Assembly: GCA_016930275.1 (NCBI GenBank)
Contig: JAFGHA010000157.1
Span: 1-53,949 of the forward strand
From: Chitinispirillaceae bacterium
GTDB lineage: Bacteria > Fibrobacterota > Chitinivibrionia > Chitinivibrionales > Chitinispirillaceae
Length of the DNA: 53,949 nucleotides
Direction: 5' to 3'
Shown here: in pieces, positions 17,266 through 27,220 of the stretch
How positions within the stretch are numbered: position 1 is the stretch's first letter
How the letters are laid out: each line of letters opens with the position of its first letter
Translations under genes and position numbers: made by a program
The notes under the pieces: generated by a model
Told to the model about the DNA's origin: nothing
Databases searched by the model: none
The model's input: only the letters and a program-made list of their open reading frames with translations

Positions 17266-20136
17266 TTACTTGTCAATAATCGTCACTTTTCTGCTCATCG
17301 ACGCTTCTCCCCACTGCAATCGTATGCAATAAATACCAGCGGCGGCAACGTTCAGATGACCTACCCACCGGCCTTTCGGACTGGTGATGCGATCCTTCCG
17401 GAGGAGCATTCCCGACAGGTTGTAGATGCTGATCGATCCCGTGGCTCCGGAAACGGAAATTGAATAATTGGCGACGATTTTTTTATCGCTATTCCTGCAA
17501 ATACGGAAATAATCGATTCCGTCATCTTTTTCAACGGATTCAACCGGGGGGGCATGCCAGTTCCGGTATTTATCGGTGAGCCGGCTGAAGCCGTCATCTT
17601 CCTCGATCATTGTTGTGATATCATCGGAGGTGAGCGTCCATTGCGTCCGGAAAAAGAATTTTGAACCGGAAAGTGCCCGGTAAATCGTTTTCGTCGTGGC
17701 GGCATTCGAGGAGTCGTCTCCGGAGTTGAACAGAAGTACCTTGTCGGCATTGACGAATCCCGCGGCACCGGCGAAGCCGCCGACGGCTCTGAGGTGTGGA
17801 ATGAAAAGACGTTCAGTATAGTCCTTTGTCGCGTTGGAATTGAATCCGTTGAGGTCGAGAACCGCATTGTTCACCCGTTGCGTTTGCGTCAATGCGATCG
17901 TGCACCACAAGCCGGCATCGCCGAGCCCGACACACGTCAGCTGTTTTATTGCCATAGATTTCTGCAGAAACGTGATCACGTGATAGATATCCTCGATACG
18001 GAGCAGACAATCGGTTTTGTTGTAGCTGATGAAAAAGTTTCCACTCACTTTGGAGGTATCGAGTTCCATTTCCGATTCGGTAACTCCGCTCTGAGCTTCC
18101 AGTACGGCGGATTCGGAACGCAGTGCGAGTGCAGGTACCGTATCGTTCTCTTTAATCCCCTGCAGATAATCGGCAAATGACAGATTACGACGGTTTTTCA
18201 GTATCCGGATATGTTCGCCGGTGTTGAACGGATCCATCGAGACGACGATGCAGCCGTTGTCAACAAGTGAGGTAAGTGTCGCGTACCGGTTGTCCTCAGG
18301 GGAATACAAACTGGAACGTCCCTCGTCGTGAACCCAGAACGCGATATTGACGGAGTCGTTTACCGGATCGATCGAATCAGGAACGTGCATGGTAACCGGA
18401 ATCGCCGAACCGGTATGGTTGTTCGAGAGTGATAAGTGAATGACGTATGATGAGTCGAGGTGATGGAATCCGGTAACCGTCGTGTCGAGCGATGCGGGCA
18501 ACAGGTTGTCTAATGAGAGAATATGACGGAGAAAACCGCTGTAACGGTTTCTGAAAGCGGCGGTTGTTTCTTCATCCGACGGGAGAAACCGTTCAAATGA
18601 GTTCCGTCTCATCGCGATGAGATCTCCGATGAGTTCAGATGCCGGTTTCGCGTATTCCGGATGCGGGTATGTTTTGAATACCAGAAGATGGTCGATATAC
18701 TCCGTATTGAAATTTTCTTCAGTATAGTGCATCGTGTCCGGCAGATTGAAAAAACGGTTCCCGAAAAACCGGTAGGCGCTCTCCCTGCTTTCGCGATTAT
18801 AGTTATGATTTGCGGTGATATGCGTATTCGAGACCTCGTTTTTTCGGGAATAAAGATCGTAAATCGCCTGGAGTGCCGGGAATTCCACTTTCGGAGTAGC
18901 CGTGGTCCAGTCGCCGGAGGCACTGATGAGATGCAGCGGACGGGGAGCGGCACAGGCGGTTATTTCCACATTGTTCGTCCAGTAGCGAAGTGCCGGAGCA
19001 TTGCAGCAGATGCAACCTCCCTGGTGAGTCGTCGAGGTCATGTTGACGGGTACCGGATAACCGATTCTATTGTCAAGAGCAGTATTGAAAAAAGTGGCGA
19101 TTCCGCCGCCGGATGCTCCCGTCATACCGATTCTCGTGGTATCGACATCGGGGAGTGTCAGCACGAAATCGACTGCGCGTATGCCGTTGAGCAGCATAAG
19201 GCCCATACTGCTGATACCCCACATGGCAAGGGTATCGTTCATTACCACTCCCAGTTTTTCGTAGCCGTCAAACCAGTGGGCGAGTTGATAGCTGTCACGA
19301 TAACCGACCATGTCGTAGCTGAACACGTAACAGCCCATCCGGGCGAGACTGATGCATCGGTTGGGCACCGAAACCGTACCGGAATGCTCGAATCTGCCTT
19401 TTTTCCAGTGCCCGTGCGGGCAAAGTATCGCCGGGTACGGGGGAGAACCGGTATGCGGCTTATAGAGATTCCCGGTACAGAGATATCCTTCGAAACTCTC
19501 AAAGAAAACATTGTATACCGTATAGTCGGGAAAAATCAGTGAATCGCTGAAGGTGATTCTGCCTATCGAGGAGGAATCGAAAAACGGTGAGAGACCGGTG
19601 GTGATTTTTATATGCTCGATCAGGGTGGACCGGTAATTTACCCATTCGACAAGAGTCTGAAAGTCCCTGAGTGTGCAGTGGATGTTGACATGTGATGCGG
19701 TATCGTAACGTCGGTCCGAAACCGGGACACCGTCGACGTTACCATGGGAGAAACACCACGGTGTCGCCACCGCGATCCATTGTTCCGAAGGCGTCCTGTA
19801 GGTCGAACCGTCCTCCCGCACGATCTCCTTGATTATGTAGTAATATATCGGTATCTCCGGATCGATAATATCGGTAGCAGTCAATTTACCCGGGCTTTCG
19901 GGCAGCAGTGACAGAGTGGTGCCGGTGGCGGCGGGGTCGGCGATCGGGTAGCCGCCGGCGTCGGTATCGGTGGTACGTGTGACGGTAATGGAACTTACTC
20001 TGGAGATTGCGATGTTGCAGGACAGGTATACAGTGCCTGAGTCGATCAGTGTAGTGGAAAATTCAACATCGGTCAGATCGGATGCCGGGACGGTATATGC
20101 AACAAGAAGAATAATCAGAAATAATTGAATACGCAT
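17266..20136 (-). CDS. Secreted multidomain alpha/beta hydrolase (acetyl-xylan-esterase-like) with C-terminal sorting-type domain
   Basis: 956 residues with a signal peptide (MRIQLFLIILLVAYTVPAS). After a fibronectin-like beta region (about 20-120) comes an alpha/beta hydrolase domain: PAILCPHGHWKKG forms the oxyanion region, TGASGGGIATFF carries the nucleophile Ser, with candidate Asp in SASGDWT and His in TANHNYNRES. This pattern resembles the large esterases of the acetyl-xylan-esterase/Abhydrolase_7 type. A second, degenerate hydrolase-like half follows. The last 70 residues (IYNLSGMLLRKDRI to GIYCIRLQWG and a final KVTIIDK) look like a type IX secretion C-terminal sorting domain. A role in deacetylating plant polysaccharide is plausible but not shown. 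A hybrid histidine kinase lies 152 bases upstream on the same strand. Confidence 0.75.
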   Translation of the reverse strand: MRIQLFLIILLVAYTVPASDLTDVEFSTTLIDSGTVYLSCNIAISRVSSITVTRTTDTDAGGYPIADPAATGTTLSLLPESPGKLTATDIIDPEIPIYYYIIKEIVREDGSTYRTPSEQWIAVATPWCFSHGNVDGVPVSDRRYDTASHVNIHCTLRDFQTLVEWVNYRSTLIEHIKITTGLSPFFDSSSIGRITFSDSLIFPDYTVYNVFFESFEGYLCTGNLYKPHTGSPPYPAILCPHGHWKKGRFEHSGTVSVPNRCISLARMGCYVFSYDMVGYRDSYQLAHWFDGYEKLGVVMNDTLAMWGISSMGLMLLNGIRAVDFVLTLPDVDTTRIGMTGASGGGIATFFNTALDNRIGYPVPVNMTSTTHQGGCICCNAPALRYWTNNVEITACAAPRPLHLISASGDWTTATPKVEFPALQAIYDLYSRKNEVSNTHITANHNYNRESRESAYRFFGNRFFNLPDTMHYTEENFNTEYIDHLLVFKTYPHPEYAKPASELIGDLIAMRRNSFERFLPSDEETTAAFRNRYSGFLRHILSLDNLLPASLDTTVTGFHHLDSSYVIHLSLSNNHTGSAIPVTMHVPDSIDPVNDSVNIAFWVHDEGRSSLYSPEDNRYATLTSLVDNGCIVVSMDPFNTGEHIRILKNRRNLSFADYLQGIKENDTVPALALRSESAVLEAQSGVTESEMELDTSKVSGNFFISYNKTDCLLRIEDIYHVITFLQKSMAIKQLTCVGLGDAGLWCTIALTQTQRVNNAVLDLNGFNSNATKDYTERLFIPHLRAVGGFAGAAGFVNADKVLLFNSGDDSSNAATTKTIYRALSGSKFFFRTQWTLTSDDITTMIEEDDGFSRLTDKYRNWHAPPVESVEKDDGIDYFRICRNSDKKIVANYSISVSGATGSISIYNLSGMLLRKDRITSPKGRWVGHLNVAAAGIYCIRLQWGEASMSRKVTIIDK

Positions 20137-20288
20137 ACGGTTTCCGGTCCGTCAGATTACCACGCGAAGAACAACGGTGAAAACAGGTCTGTAGACAATG
20201 TGTTATCTATGGAAAAACTATTGTTCAATCATGCGGAATAACTGCAATTATAGCATCAAAATAGCACAAAACATCGAGATGAGTCAAA

Positions 20289-22574
20289 TTATACGGTTTC
20301 CGCGGTCTCCGGTAAGGGTGCGGTAAGCCGGTGCAATGCTTCGAAAAACTCCACATCGGAGAAGGGTTTCTGCAGAAATGAGGTTCCCGGCTGGTCGAGC
20401 ACGATGGCAAGATCCTTGGGATCGCACATACCGGAAATCATGAGAACGGGAAGCCCGGAATTGATCTTCCGCAGTTCGGTAAAGGTTTCCGTTCCGTTCA
20501 TTCCGGGCATTATCATGTCAAGTATCGCGAGGTCCACCCCTGAACTGTTACGTTTCATGAAGGTCACCGCGTCGAGACCATTTTCGAAAGCATGGGTGGT
20601 ATAACCGTTCAGGGAGAGCTGTTCAGACATGATACTCCGAAGGGCTTCGTCGTCGTCGACAACGATTACCGAGGTTATCGTGCGGCCGGAAAGCGCCTGT
20701 GGTTTCCTGGCTTGTGGCGCAGCGGGGGATGATTTATTGACGACAGGAAAATAGAAAGTGAAGGTCGAACCGACTCCGATGGTACTTTGTATATCAACGG
20801 CTCCTTTGTAATTCTGGAGATAGGCCCATACATTGGCGAGGCCGAGCCCCGTGCCTTTGCCTTTCGGTTTGGTGGTGAAGAACGGCTCGAACAGATGTTC
20901 TCTGGTTTCAGGGGTCATGCCCGATCCGGTGTCTGAAATACTGATTACCGCATATTCTCCGGGATCAATACGGAACGATTCACACAATACGTTGTTTCTT
21001 TCGAGTCGGGTGACTGATGTTGTAAAGGAAAGAGTCCCACCGCCGGTTTGATCCATTGCGTCCCGGCCGTTGATGCCGACATTGAGCAGAACATTAGCGA
21101 GTTGTGTCGCATTACCCTGCACCACAGGAAGCAAAGAAGCACACTGTTTTGTAACCGTAATGGCGCTGGTCGTGGTTTCACCCAGGAGGTCAACAATATC
21201 ACTGACGGTTTTATTCACGTCGATCCGTGAGATCCCGGAGGTGTCGCGACGGGAAAACCGGGTCAGCTGACCGACAAGCTCGGTGGTGTGTTTCGTCGCA
21301 TTGAGAATAAGCTGGATGTACTGCTGGTGCGAAGAGTCCGGCTTGATTTTTTTATGCAGCATTTGCGCACTGCCGTTAATAATGTTGACCATGTTGTTGA
21401 AATCGTGAGCGATGCCGCTTACCAGATGGCCGATCGCGCTCATTTTGTGCGCATGGGCAAGTTGTGTCTCGATGGTCTTCTGTTTTTCTTCTATGCGTAT
21501 CCGGTCAAGTTCCGCTGCCGCGCGGGAAGAAAATATCGTTGCCAGGGGATCGACCAGATACATCCGGTGAATAGGCTTATCACTGATACAACAGAGCACG
21601 CCCAAAGGTTTTTTATTCGCATCGGCAAGTACGATGCCGTAAAAAAAATCGGCTTCTGTCCGGGCGAGCAGCATATCCTCCGGGTACCTGGAACGGGCAC
21701 CATGTTCCAGTATGCATTTTTTTTGCTCGAGAACATCTTCCAGTATACTCTTATTGAGTGAGATATCAAAGTCCGGTATCCTGACATTTCTTTCCCACAC
21801 CGATACCGTATGAATCGAGTCACCTTTATCTGAAAGCGCTCCAAGCAGCACACAGCGGGGTTGCAGAGTCTCGCTGAGGTTTTTGGCCAGACTGTCGAAG
21901 GCTTCTGTTCCGGTTTCCGCCAGCGTACTCTGCATTATACTGTCAAACGAATTTTTCATCTCGTTGAGTACATCGGAAACATGCATGGAAACGATATGAA
22001 CAAGGATATAGGCGAGAAAAATGACTGAAACGGTGATAAAAACAACAAAATAAAAGAACAGATCCTTCTGCATCATTGTACGGCTGTATCCGATGTAATT
22101 CGGAAGAATCTCCCATTTCTGCAGAAAAGCGATCGAGAGATAACTACCCAGTAGGATGAAAAAGGTATAGCGGGATTGATTGCGCTTACGAGAATCCGTT
22201 ACTGAAGTACCGACAAATGTGATCAGATGTGTCATGATAAAAGGGGTCAGGAAACCACCCGTGAAAAGAAAAATGAAAGGTGCGGCCAAGGTATCGAAAA
22301 AGGGTACGAACTTGAATACCGCTATCCGGAGTTCTCTTTTCAGGGATACCGTGTGAAGTATGATGTTGACACAAAAAAGCACCAGGCAGAATATGGTGAA
22401 ATGGGGAAAAGGAAACGGCAGCTGGTGGCGGAAAAGGAACAGAAACAGCGCGGCAAACGAGAAAAGAAAATAATGGATATAGAGCGCTTTGGAGAGATCT
22501 TTCCGGATTTTTTTTTCGTCGGAAAGGTACTCCTGGATATGGTAAAGAAACGCGTCGGATGATTTCATAGTCAT
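20289..22574 (-). CDS. Hybrid sensor histidine kinase (7-TM type sensor, GAF-like, HisKA, HATPase, receiver)
   Basis: 761 residues. Residues 30-195 hold about six or seven TM helices with a MASE-like arrangement; 211-360 resemble a GAF domain. The dimerisation domain has an intact H-box (SGIAHDFNNMVNI, His390), followed by HATPase_c (NVGINGRDAM, SDTGSGM, GKGTGLGLANV). A C-terminal receiver has DDDEALRS and the phospho-acceptor Asp686 in LDMIMPGMNG, with Lys736 in QKPF. It should therefore autophosphorylate and pass the phosphate to its own receiver; an external Hpt protein or regulator would be needed for output and is not in the window. Two in-frame ATGs (22574 and 22568) compete; no clear Shine-Dalgarno decides between them. 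Confidence 0.92.
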   Translation of the reverse strand: MTMKSSDAFLYHIQEYLSDEKKIRKDLSKALYIHYFLFSFAALFLFLFRHQLPFPFPHFTIFCLVLFCVNIILHTVSLKRELRIAVFKFVPFFDTLAAPFIFLFTGGFLTPFIMTHLITFVGTSVTDSRKRNQSRYTFFILLGSYLSIAFLQKWEILPNYIGYSRTMMQKDLFFYFVVFITVSVIFLAYILVHIVSMHVSDVLNEMKNSFDSIMQSTLAETGTEAFDSLAKNLSETLQPRCVLLGALSDKGDSIHTVSVWERNVRIPDFDISLNKSILEDVLEQKKCILEHGARSRYPEDMLLARTEADFFYGIVLADANKKPLGVLCCISDKPIHRMYLVDPLATIFSSRAAAELDRIRIEEKQKTIETQLAHAHKMSAIGHLVSGIAHDFNNMVNIINGSAQMLHKKIKPDSSHQQYIQLILNATKHTTELVGQLTRFSRRDTSGISRIDVNKTVSDIVDLLGETTTSAITVTKQCASLLPVVQGNATQLANVLLNVGINGRDAMDQTGGGTLSFTTSVTRLERNNVLCESFRIDPGEYAVISISDTGSGMTPETREHLFEPFFTTKPKGKGTGLGLANVWAYLQNYKGAVDIQSTIGVGSTFTFYFPVVNKSSPAAPQARKPQALSGRTITSVIVVDDDEALRSIMSEQLSLNGYTTHAFENGLDAVTFMKRNSSGVDLAILDMIMPGMNGTETFTELRKINSGLPVLMISGMCDPKDLAIVLDQPGTSFLQKPFSDVEFFEALHRLTAPLPETAETV

Positions 22575-23245
22575 TTATGAGTTCAGGTCACGACAAATTC
22601 AATGAGTAGCCCGAATCTGCAGCGGGCAGGATCACCTGTTAAGTAACGGCATCCGGACGGAATACATTGTTTTACAACTCTCTGTTTCGTGTTCTTACAA
22701 TTATGAGTCAGCAGTTTCCGGAACCGTATACTTCATTCAGCTGATTTCACTTCGATAAGAATACATTCAACAGCAGGGGATTTCAAGCTTGACGGTAAAA
22801 CACTATTACCGCTGATTGAAAGCGGGCAATACCCGTATGGTTCAGCCAGACATCCGGGAGATGGGGGCTATTTATTCAAAACTATAATACCCCGTCCTCT
22901 GTCATTTTTATTTAATAAGCGTACAGTATCCGGTGTTGCTCACCGTTTTTACGGTGGTTCGGATTTGCCTGCCACTACTGAACACATCGTCTGCACTACT
23001 TGATTTACCACCATTTGACATGAAAAAAGCAAACAGGATGACAGGTATCATCACGAAGTGGTACAATCATTGGGGTGTACAAAATATTATATCCCTTTGG
23101 TAAGGTGAGGAATGCACCGAAGTTTTCAGTACAAAAAGATTGAAGTAAAGGCACTATGCGTGAACCGCTTCATTATAATGAACTGTTTCAAACTTTTATT
23201 CGTACCTGTTCAGTTCCTCATTACTTCAGATTCAGGAACCCTTCC
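22575..23245. other. Intergenic region, about 670 bases, no gene recognised
   Basis: The stretch between the divergent hybrid kinase and the outer-membrane-type gene is AT-richer than its neighbours and has no convincing reading frame or tRNA. TATAAT-like hexamers occur (for example 22883-22888) but without a matching -35 element at proper spacing. A candidate upstream start for the next gene at 23156 exists but lacks a signal peptide and Shine-Dalgarno. Confidence 0.5.
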
Positions 23246-24064
23246 ATGAATTGTAGAATTCATCTCCTGTTAATTTTATTGCTTTTCGGAATGAACGCTT
23301 CTGCCGCCATGTTGCCCCGACGCGGTACTTTTTTGTTCGATAGTGATTTCTCGGGTGCGATTGTCTGGGATGGTTTCGGACTCCAGGAAAAGGAAATCGC
23401 GGAGCTTTTCGGATTCGGTATTACTGTTGATTCCAGCGGTACCATCGTTGAGAGCGGGGGATTACGGTATTTTCATATCGAATTCGGACCTGCCGGTGCT
23501 GTCGCCATGTACCTGAGCCGGTTTCTGGCGATAGGGGGTGGTTACCGTTACGGATGGGTAAGTCAATTCATCAGGACCAACCATCGGGTAGAGAACAATC
23601 CCGGGGGACGGCGTCTGCTTTCCTGGCATCAGATCCGGGGTCAGCTCATCGGTTCGGTACCTCTTGCAAACGGTGACGGTATCGATATCATCGGAATTCC
23701 CTTCTATACTTTCGGCACGATTACAAGGGTACCGCTTGCAGTGAAAATTTATGAGGATGTCACGACCGCTGAGGTTCAGGATCTTATCGAGGAACTGCAC
23801 GAACCGGTCGACTACCGGGGATACGGTTTCGAACTGCGGATTCGCGGCAGACATTTCATCACCGATCATTTTTACCTACACGGCAGTTTTCAGGGGAATG
23901 TTCAGAAAACGTGGACGGAGGATGATCTGATGGAAGAATTCGTGGGTAATGCTCCGCAGGGAAGTTTCGGTGTGCTGCTGGGTATGGGCCTTATGTTCGG
24001 CGGTACTGTCAAAGTGTCGGGGAGTAGTAAAGCATCTTCCTTCAGGGATCTTTTCAATAAATAG
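23246..24064 (+). CDS. Exported outer-membrane-type protein of unknown function
   Basis: 272 residues from the ATG at 23246, chosen over the upstream ATG at 23156 because AGGA precedes it by eight bases and it opens with a signal peptide (cleavage near NASAA). The mature chain has alternating aromatic/hydrophobic beta-strand segments ending in aromatic residues, such as YRYGWVSQF, and glycine-rich turns (GVLLGMGLMFGG) near the end, suggestive of an outer-membrane beta-barrel. No family is recognised. It stands alone between two long intergenic gaps. Function unknown; barrel assignment is by amino-acid pattern only. Confidence 0.6.
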   Translation: MNCRIHLLLILLLFGMNASAAMLPRRGTFLFDSDFSGAIVWDGFGLQEKEIAELFGFGITVDSSGTIVESGGLRYFHIEFGPAGAVAMYLSRFLAIGGGYRYGWVSQFIRTNHRVENNPGGRRLLSWHQIRGQLIGSVPLANGDGIDIIGIPFYTFGTITRVPLAVKIYEDVTTAEVQDLIEELHEPVDYRGYGFELRIRGRHFITDHFYLHGSFQGNVQKTWTEDDLMEEFVGNAPQGSFGVLLGMGLMFGGTVKVSGSSKASSFRDLFNK

Positions 24065-24414
24065 TTGAAATATTTCATCTCCCGGGAAGGGTGATGCATG
24101 GGAAGACGTGCCTCGTCGTATCCTGCAGTTCAAATTTAATGCAAAGAGATTGAAACAAAACAGTTAATACCTGCGGTAAGTCCCCTCCCGACAGTCACCG
24201 TTTCAGGAAATTCAGTTGTTTTCTTTCAGAAAACGGATAAATAATACACTATACCCCGTAGTGCAGTTTCCGGAGATATATTGTAGAATACGTATAAAAT
24301 CAGCACCTGAAAATTCATCAAGGGATCGGTTTGATAGTAACGTTTTTTTTCGCTCACTTTCACCTTTCAGGCACGATATACCATAAACACCGGTCTTCAG
24401 GGAATTTCCGTATC
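24065..24414. other. Intergenic region, 350 bases, no gene recognised
   Basis: No reading frame with a plausible start and no RNA gene is visible. A TTG-initiated extension of the next gene begins at 24331, but it adds 28 residues ahead of the natural signal peptide and has no ribosome site. An AT-rich block near 24240-24300 may hold the promoter for the CotH gene, without a clear hexamer pair. Confidence 0.4.
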
Positions 24415-27075
24415 ATGCTGGAAATCGTCGGTAAAAACGATCATAGACTGTTATCGCAACTTCAGGTTGCCCTCTTTCTGCTTATATCCTTCTTCTGGAA
24501 TACCTTTGGCGACACGTTACCCCGCTATGAAATCGAAATTGATCCGATCCATCTTGCGGAAATGGCGGCCGATCCGTACAGCGACGAGGAGTATCCCGCC
24601 GTATTTCACTATGATACGAGTTCGTTGGAATGCCGGTTCCGTTATCGCGGTGCATCGTCACGGATGCTTGATAAGAAGAGCTTCCGAGTAGAATTCGATA
24701 ACAATGACAATGTTTTAGGCGTGGAAAAGCTCAATCTGAATGCCGAGTACCGGGATATTTCCCTGATGCGGAACTATCTCGCGATGAAGCTTTATACTTA
24801 TATGGATATGCCGGCACCGTGTACACGCTATGTCTGTCTGGTTATCAACGGGGATTACCGGGGGGTATATCTTCAGGTGGAAAATATCGATGAAGATTTT
24901 CTTGAGCGGTACGGCCGCAGGCCAACGGTTATGTACAAGGCGGAAAATCCTGGTGCGAACATGGCACCGCTGGTGTTCAGAGAGGATTATCCGACCACCT
25001 GGGAAAAGAAAATCGGAAAACAGGATGATTATACGGACCTCGTAACACTTTTTAATAAATTGTATTTCTGGTCCGACTCCGAATTTACCGATTCCGTGGA
25101 AAATGAATTTGATCTCGATGCCTTTCTGAAGTATTACGCGATACTGTTCGTGATCGCGAATGTTGACGGTTTCTCGAAGAATCAGTTTCTCAATTACAAT
25201 CCCGATGAAAACTGCTGGGAGCTGTTCCCGTGGGATATGGACGCATCGTTCGGTAATGATTACAACGGGGACTACCAGACCGGTTTTGAAACAGCCCGGA
25301 AATTCGATCCTCTGACGTACCATCTTCTTTTTCAGCGATGTATTGAAAATGTGAGGTGGGAGGAGATGTTCACGGAGGCACTCAATGAAATTATTACTGT
25401 CGGATTTGATTCGTTGATTGCTGCTATCGATACGGTTTATTCCGGCATTAAGGAGGATGTTTATCGCGACAGTACCAAGAACGGGACCGACAGTACCTTT
25501 GATGCCGCGGTGGAACAGATCAGGGAGTTTCTGACGAAACGAAAGGAGGCTCTTGAGACGTTCACCACCTTCGGCAGGATTGCTCTTTCGGAACCGGTTC
25601 AGTATGAACCGGAGGTCACCGGCGTCGGGGTGTCTGTCGATCTTAACATTCGCTCCGATAGCGCCCAGTTGATATTTCTGGTCTATTCCGATAATGTTGA
25701 TTTTGAGAAACGCAGCGGCGGAGCCTATTTCCGGCGGTTGAAACTGTACGATGACGGCAATCATCATGATGGTGCAGCCGGGGATCTGGTGTACGGGAAT
25801 ACTCTGCAGCTTATCGGTACTCTGCCACCGGTTATGCCCTACGCTTTTGAAGGAGTCAACGGTACCTTGCCCGCCAACGGACTGTACTATATTGATTATG
25901 TTCCGACAAGAACGCCGATCATGACGTTCGCCGATAGCGGGGATACCTCCATTACGGCATCGGACAGCCTGCGGTTTGACAATGTGTATCAGGTGAACGG
26001 CAAGTACGTGATAACCTTAGCCAACACCGCTCCATCAACCATGAATATTTCCTGCATGGAGATCGTATCCTCCGACAATCGAACCGCTCATTATACGTTT
26101 CCCCCGCTGACGTTTCTATACGCCGGCGTTCCGCTTGCCATCGGTAACGATTCTCTTCTGATGGCGACCCGCTTTCCGGACTACCGGAGGATGAATGGAC
26201 TTTCAATCATTCTTCATGTGGATGATACACTCAGACTATTGACTCCCGATGGTCATATCATCGATGAAAAAGTGATCGACAGCCTTTACGGGATCGTTGT
26301 GGATTCGTCTGAAATCGTCATTAACGAAATCAATTACAACTCCGCCGGTACTCATGATACCGAAGATTGGGTAGAACTGTACAATCCTTCCGATTCTGCT
26401 GTTTCGATGACGGGATGGTATTTCAGCGACAGCGACGACAACCACCGTTTCGTACTGCCTGAATCCACGGTTATCGAGGCACGGGGCTATCTTGTACTCT
26501 GCAGAGACACCGCGATGTTCAGGGAGTTTTTCCCATCGGTACCGGTAATGGGGAATTGGGGATTCGGTCTGGATGGAAGCGGGGAACTGGTCCGGTTGTT
26601 CGATTACGCGGATAATATCATCGATTCGTTTACTTATGCGGATGACGGTGAATGGCCGGTGGAACCCGATGGTACCGGACCGACACTCGAACTGATCTCA
26701 CCACTGCTGGAAAATTCAGTGGCCACGAACTGGAAGACTTCCCGGTTCATCGGGGGAAGTCCCGGGAACGAAAACAGTCCGGTTGCTGTGGCTGAGGTGA
26801 CCGGTGCATTAACGGAAAGTCAGTTCGCCGTTCGTTGCGGGAATGTGGGGAACACCGTCATGATTTCATGTTCACTGCCGGTCGAAGGACATGTCGTGTT
26901 TCGGGTGGTCGGTCTCGACGGTAAAGTAATCAGTACGATAGCCAACGGTGTTTTGCGTGCCGGAATTCATACATTCAGCCTCAGTAACGATCGTACCGGT
27001 AACGGGGTATGTCTGCTCCAGATGATTGTCAACGGACAACAGCGGAACGTGCGGAAACTGATACTTGTCAGGTAG
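24415..27075 (+). CDS. Secreted CotH-kinase-family protein with lamin-tail domain and C-terminal sorting-type domain
   Basis: 886 residues from the ATG at 24415, which places a hydrophobic export segment at about 15-32. The CotH domain spans about 35-400: RYRGASSRMLDKKSFRVEF, NGDYRGVYLQVENID, and the catalytic-type FPWDMDASFGND with Asp274 and Asp276. CotH proteins are atypical kinases; the spore-coat CotH of Bacillus phosphorylates coat proteins. A Lamin Tail Domain follows (about 640-790: EIVINEINYNS, EDWVELYNPSD, GWYFSDSDDNHRF), a module common in secreted proteins. The end (VVGLDGKVISTIANGVLRAG then QQRNVRKLILVR) resembles a type IX sorting domain. CotH with LTD suggests a surface protein, possibly acting on cell-surface polymers; the substrate is unknown. 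Confidence 0.88.
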   Translation: MLEIVGKNDHRLLSQLQVALFLLISFFWNTFGDTLPRYEIEIDPIHLAEMAADPYSDEEYPAVFHYDTSSLECRFRYRGASSRMLDKKSFRVEFDNNDNVLGVEKLNLNAEYRDISLMRNYLAMKLYTYMDMPAPCTRYVCLVINGDYRGVYLQVENIDEDFLERYGRRPTVMYKAENPGANMAPLVFREDYPTTWEKKIGKQDDYTDLVTLFNKLYFWSDSEFTDSVENEFDLDAFLKYYAILFVIANVDGFSKNQFLNYNPDENCWELFPWDMDASFGNDYNGDYQTGFETARKFDPLTYHLLFQRCIENVRWEEMFTEALNEIITVGFDSLIAAIDTVYSGIKEDVYRDSTKNGTDSTFDAAVEQIREFLTKRKEALETFTTFGRIALSEPVQYEPEVTGVGVSVDLNIRSDSAQLIFLVYSDNVDFEKRSGGAYFRRLKLYDDGNHHDGAAGDLVYGNTLQLIGTLPPVMPYAFEGVNGTLPANGLYYIDYVPTRTPIMTFADSGDTSITASDSLRFDNVYQVNGKYVITLANTAPSTMNISCMEIVSSDNRTAHYTFPPLTFLYAGVPLAIGNDSLLMATRFPDYRRMNGLSIILHVDDTLRLLTPDGHIIDEKVIDSLYGIVVDSSEIVINEINYNSAGTHDTEDWVELYNPSDSAVSMTGWYFSDSDDNHRFVLPESTVIEARGYLVLCRDTAMFREFFPSVPVMGNWGFGLDGSGELVRLFDYADNIIDSFTYADDGEWPVEPDGTGPTLELISPLLENSVATNWKTSRFIGGSPGNENSPVAVAEVTGALTESQFAVRCGNVGNTVMISCSLPVEGHVVFRVVGLDGKVISTIANGVLRAGIHTFSLSNDRTGNGVCLLQMIVNGQQRNVRKLILVR

Positions 27076-27220
27076 GTACGTTCAATCTTTCCAGTGATAC
27101 TGTTTTGATTTTCAGGCAATCGTCCCGGAGCTGGTGGCTATCCAAACCTGATTCAAGTGCTCCTCAATCCCCCGCAGGGTGAATTTTCCGGACAAACTGT
27201 ACAATTTTTCAGATCCCCAA

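Noticed and set aside
18661..19542. 293-codon frame antisense to the large hydrolase
   Set aside because: It lies fully opposite a well-supported coding gene and its translation has no recognisable family; shadow of codon bias.
24715..25767. 350-codon frame antisense to the CotH gene
   Set aside because: Opposite the catalytic domain of a clear CotH protein; composition is rich in His/Ile/Arg without domain features.
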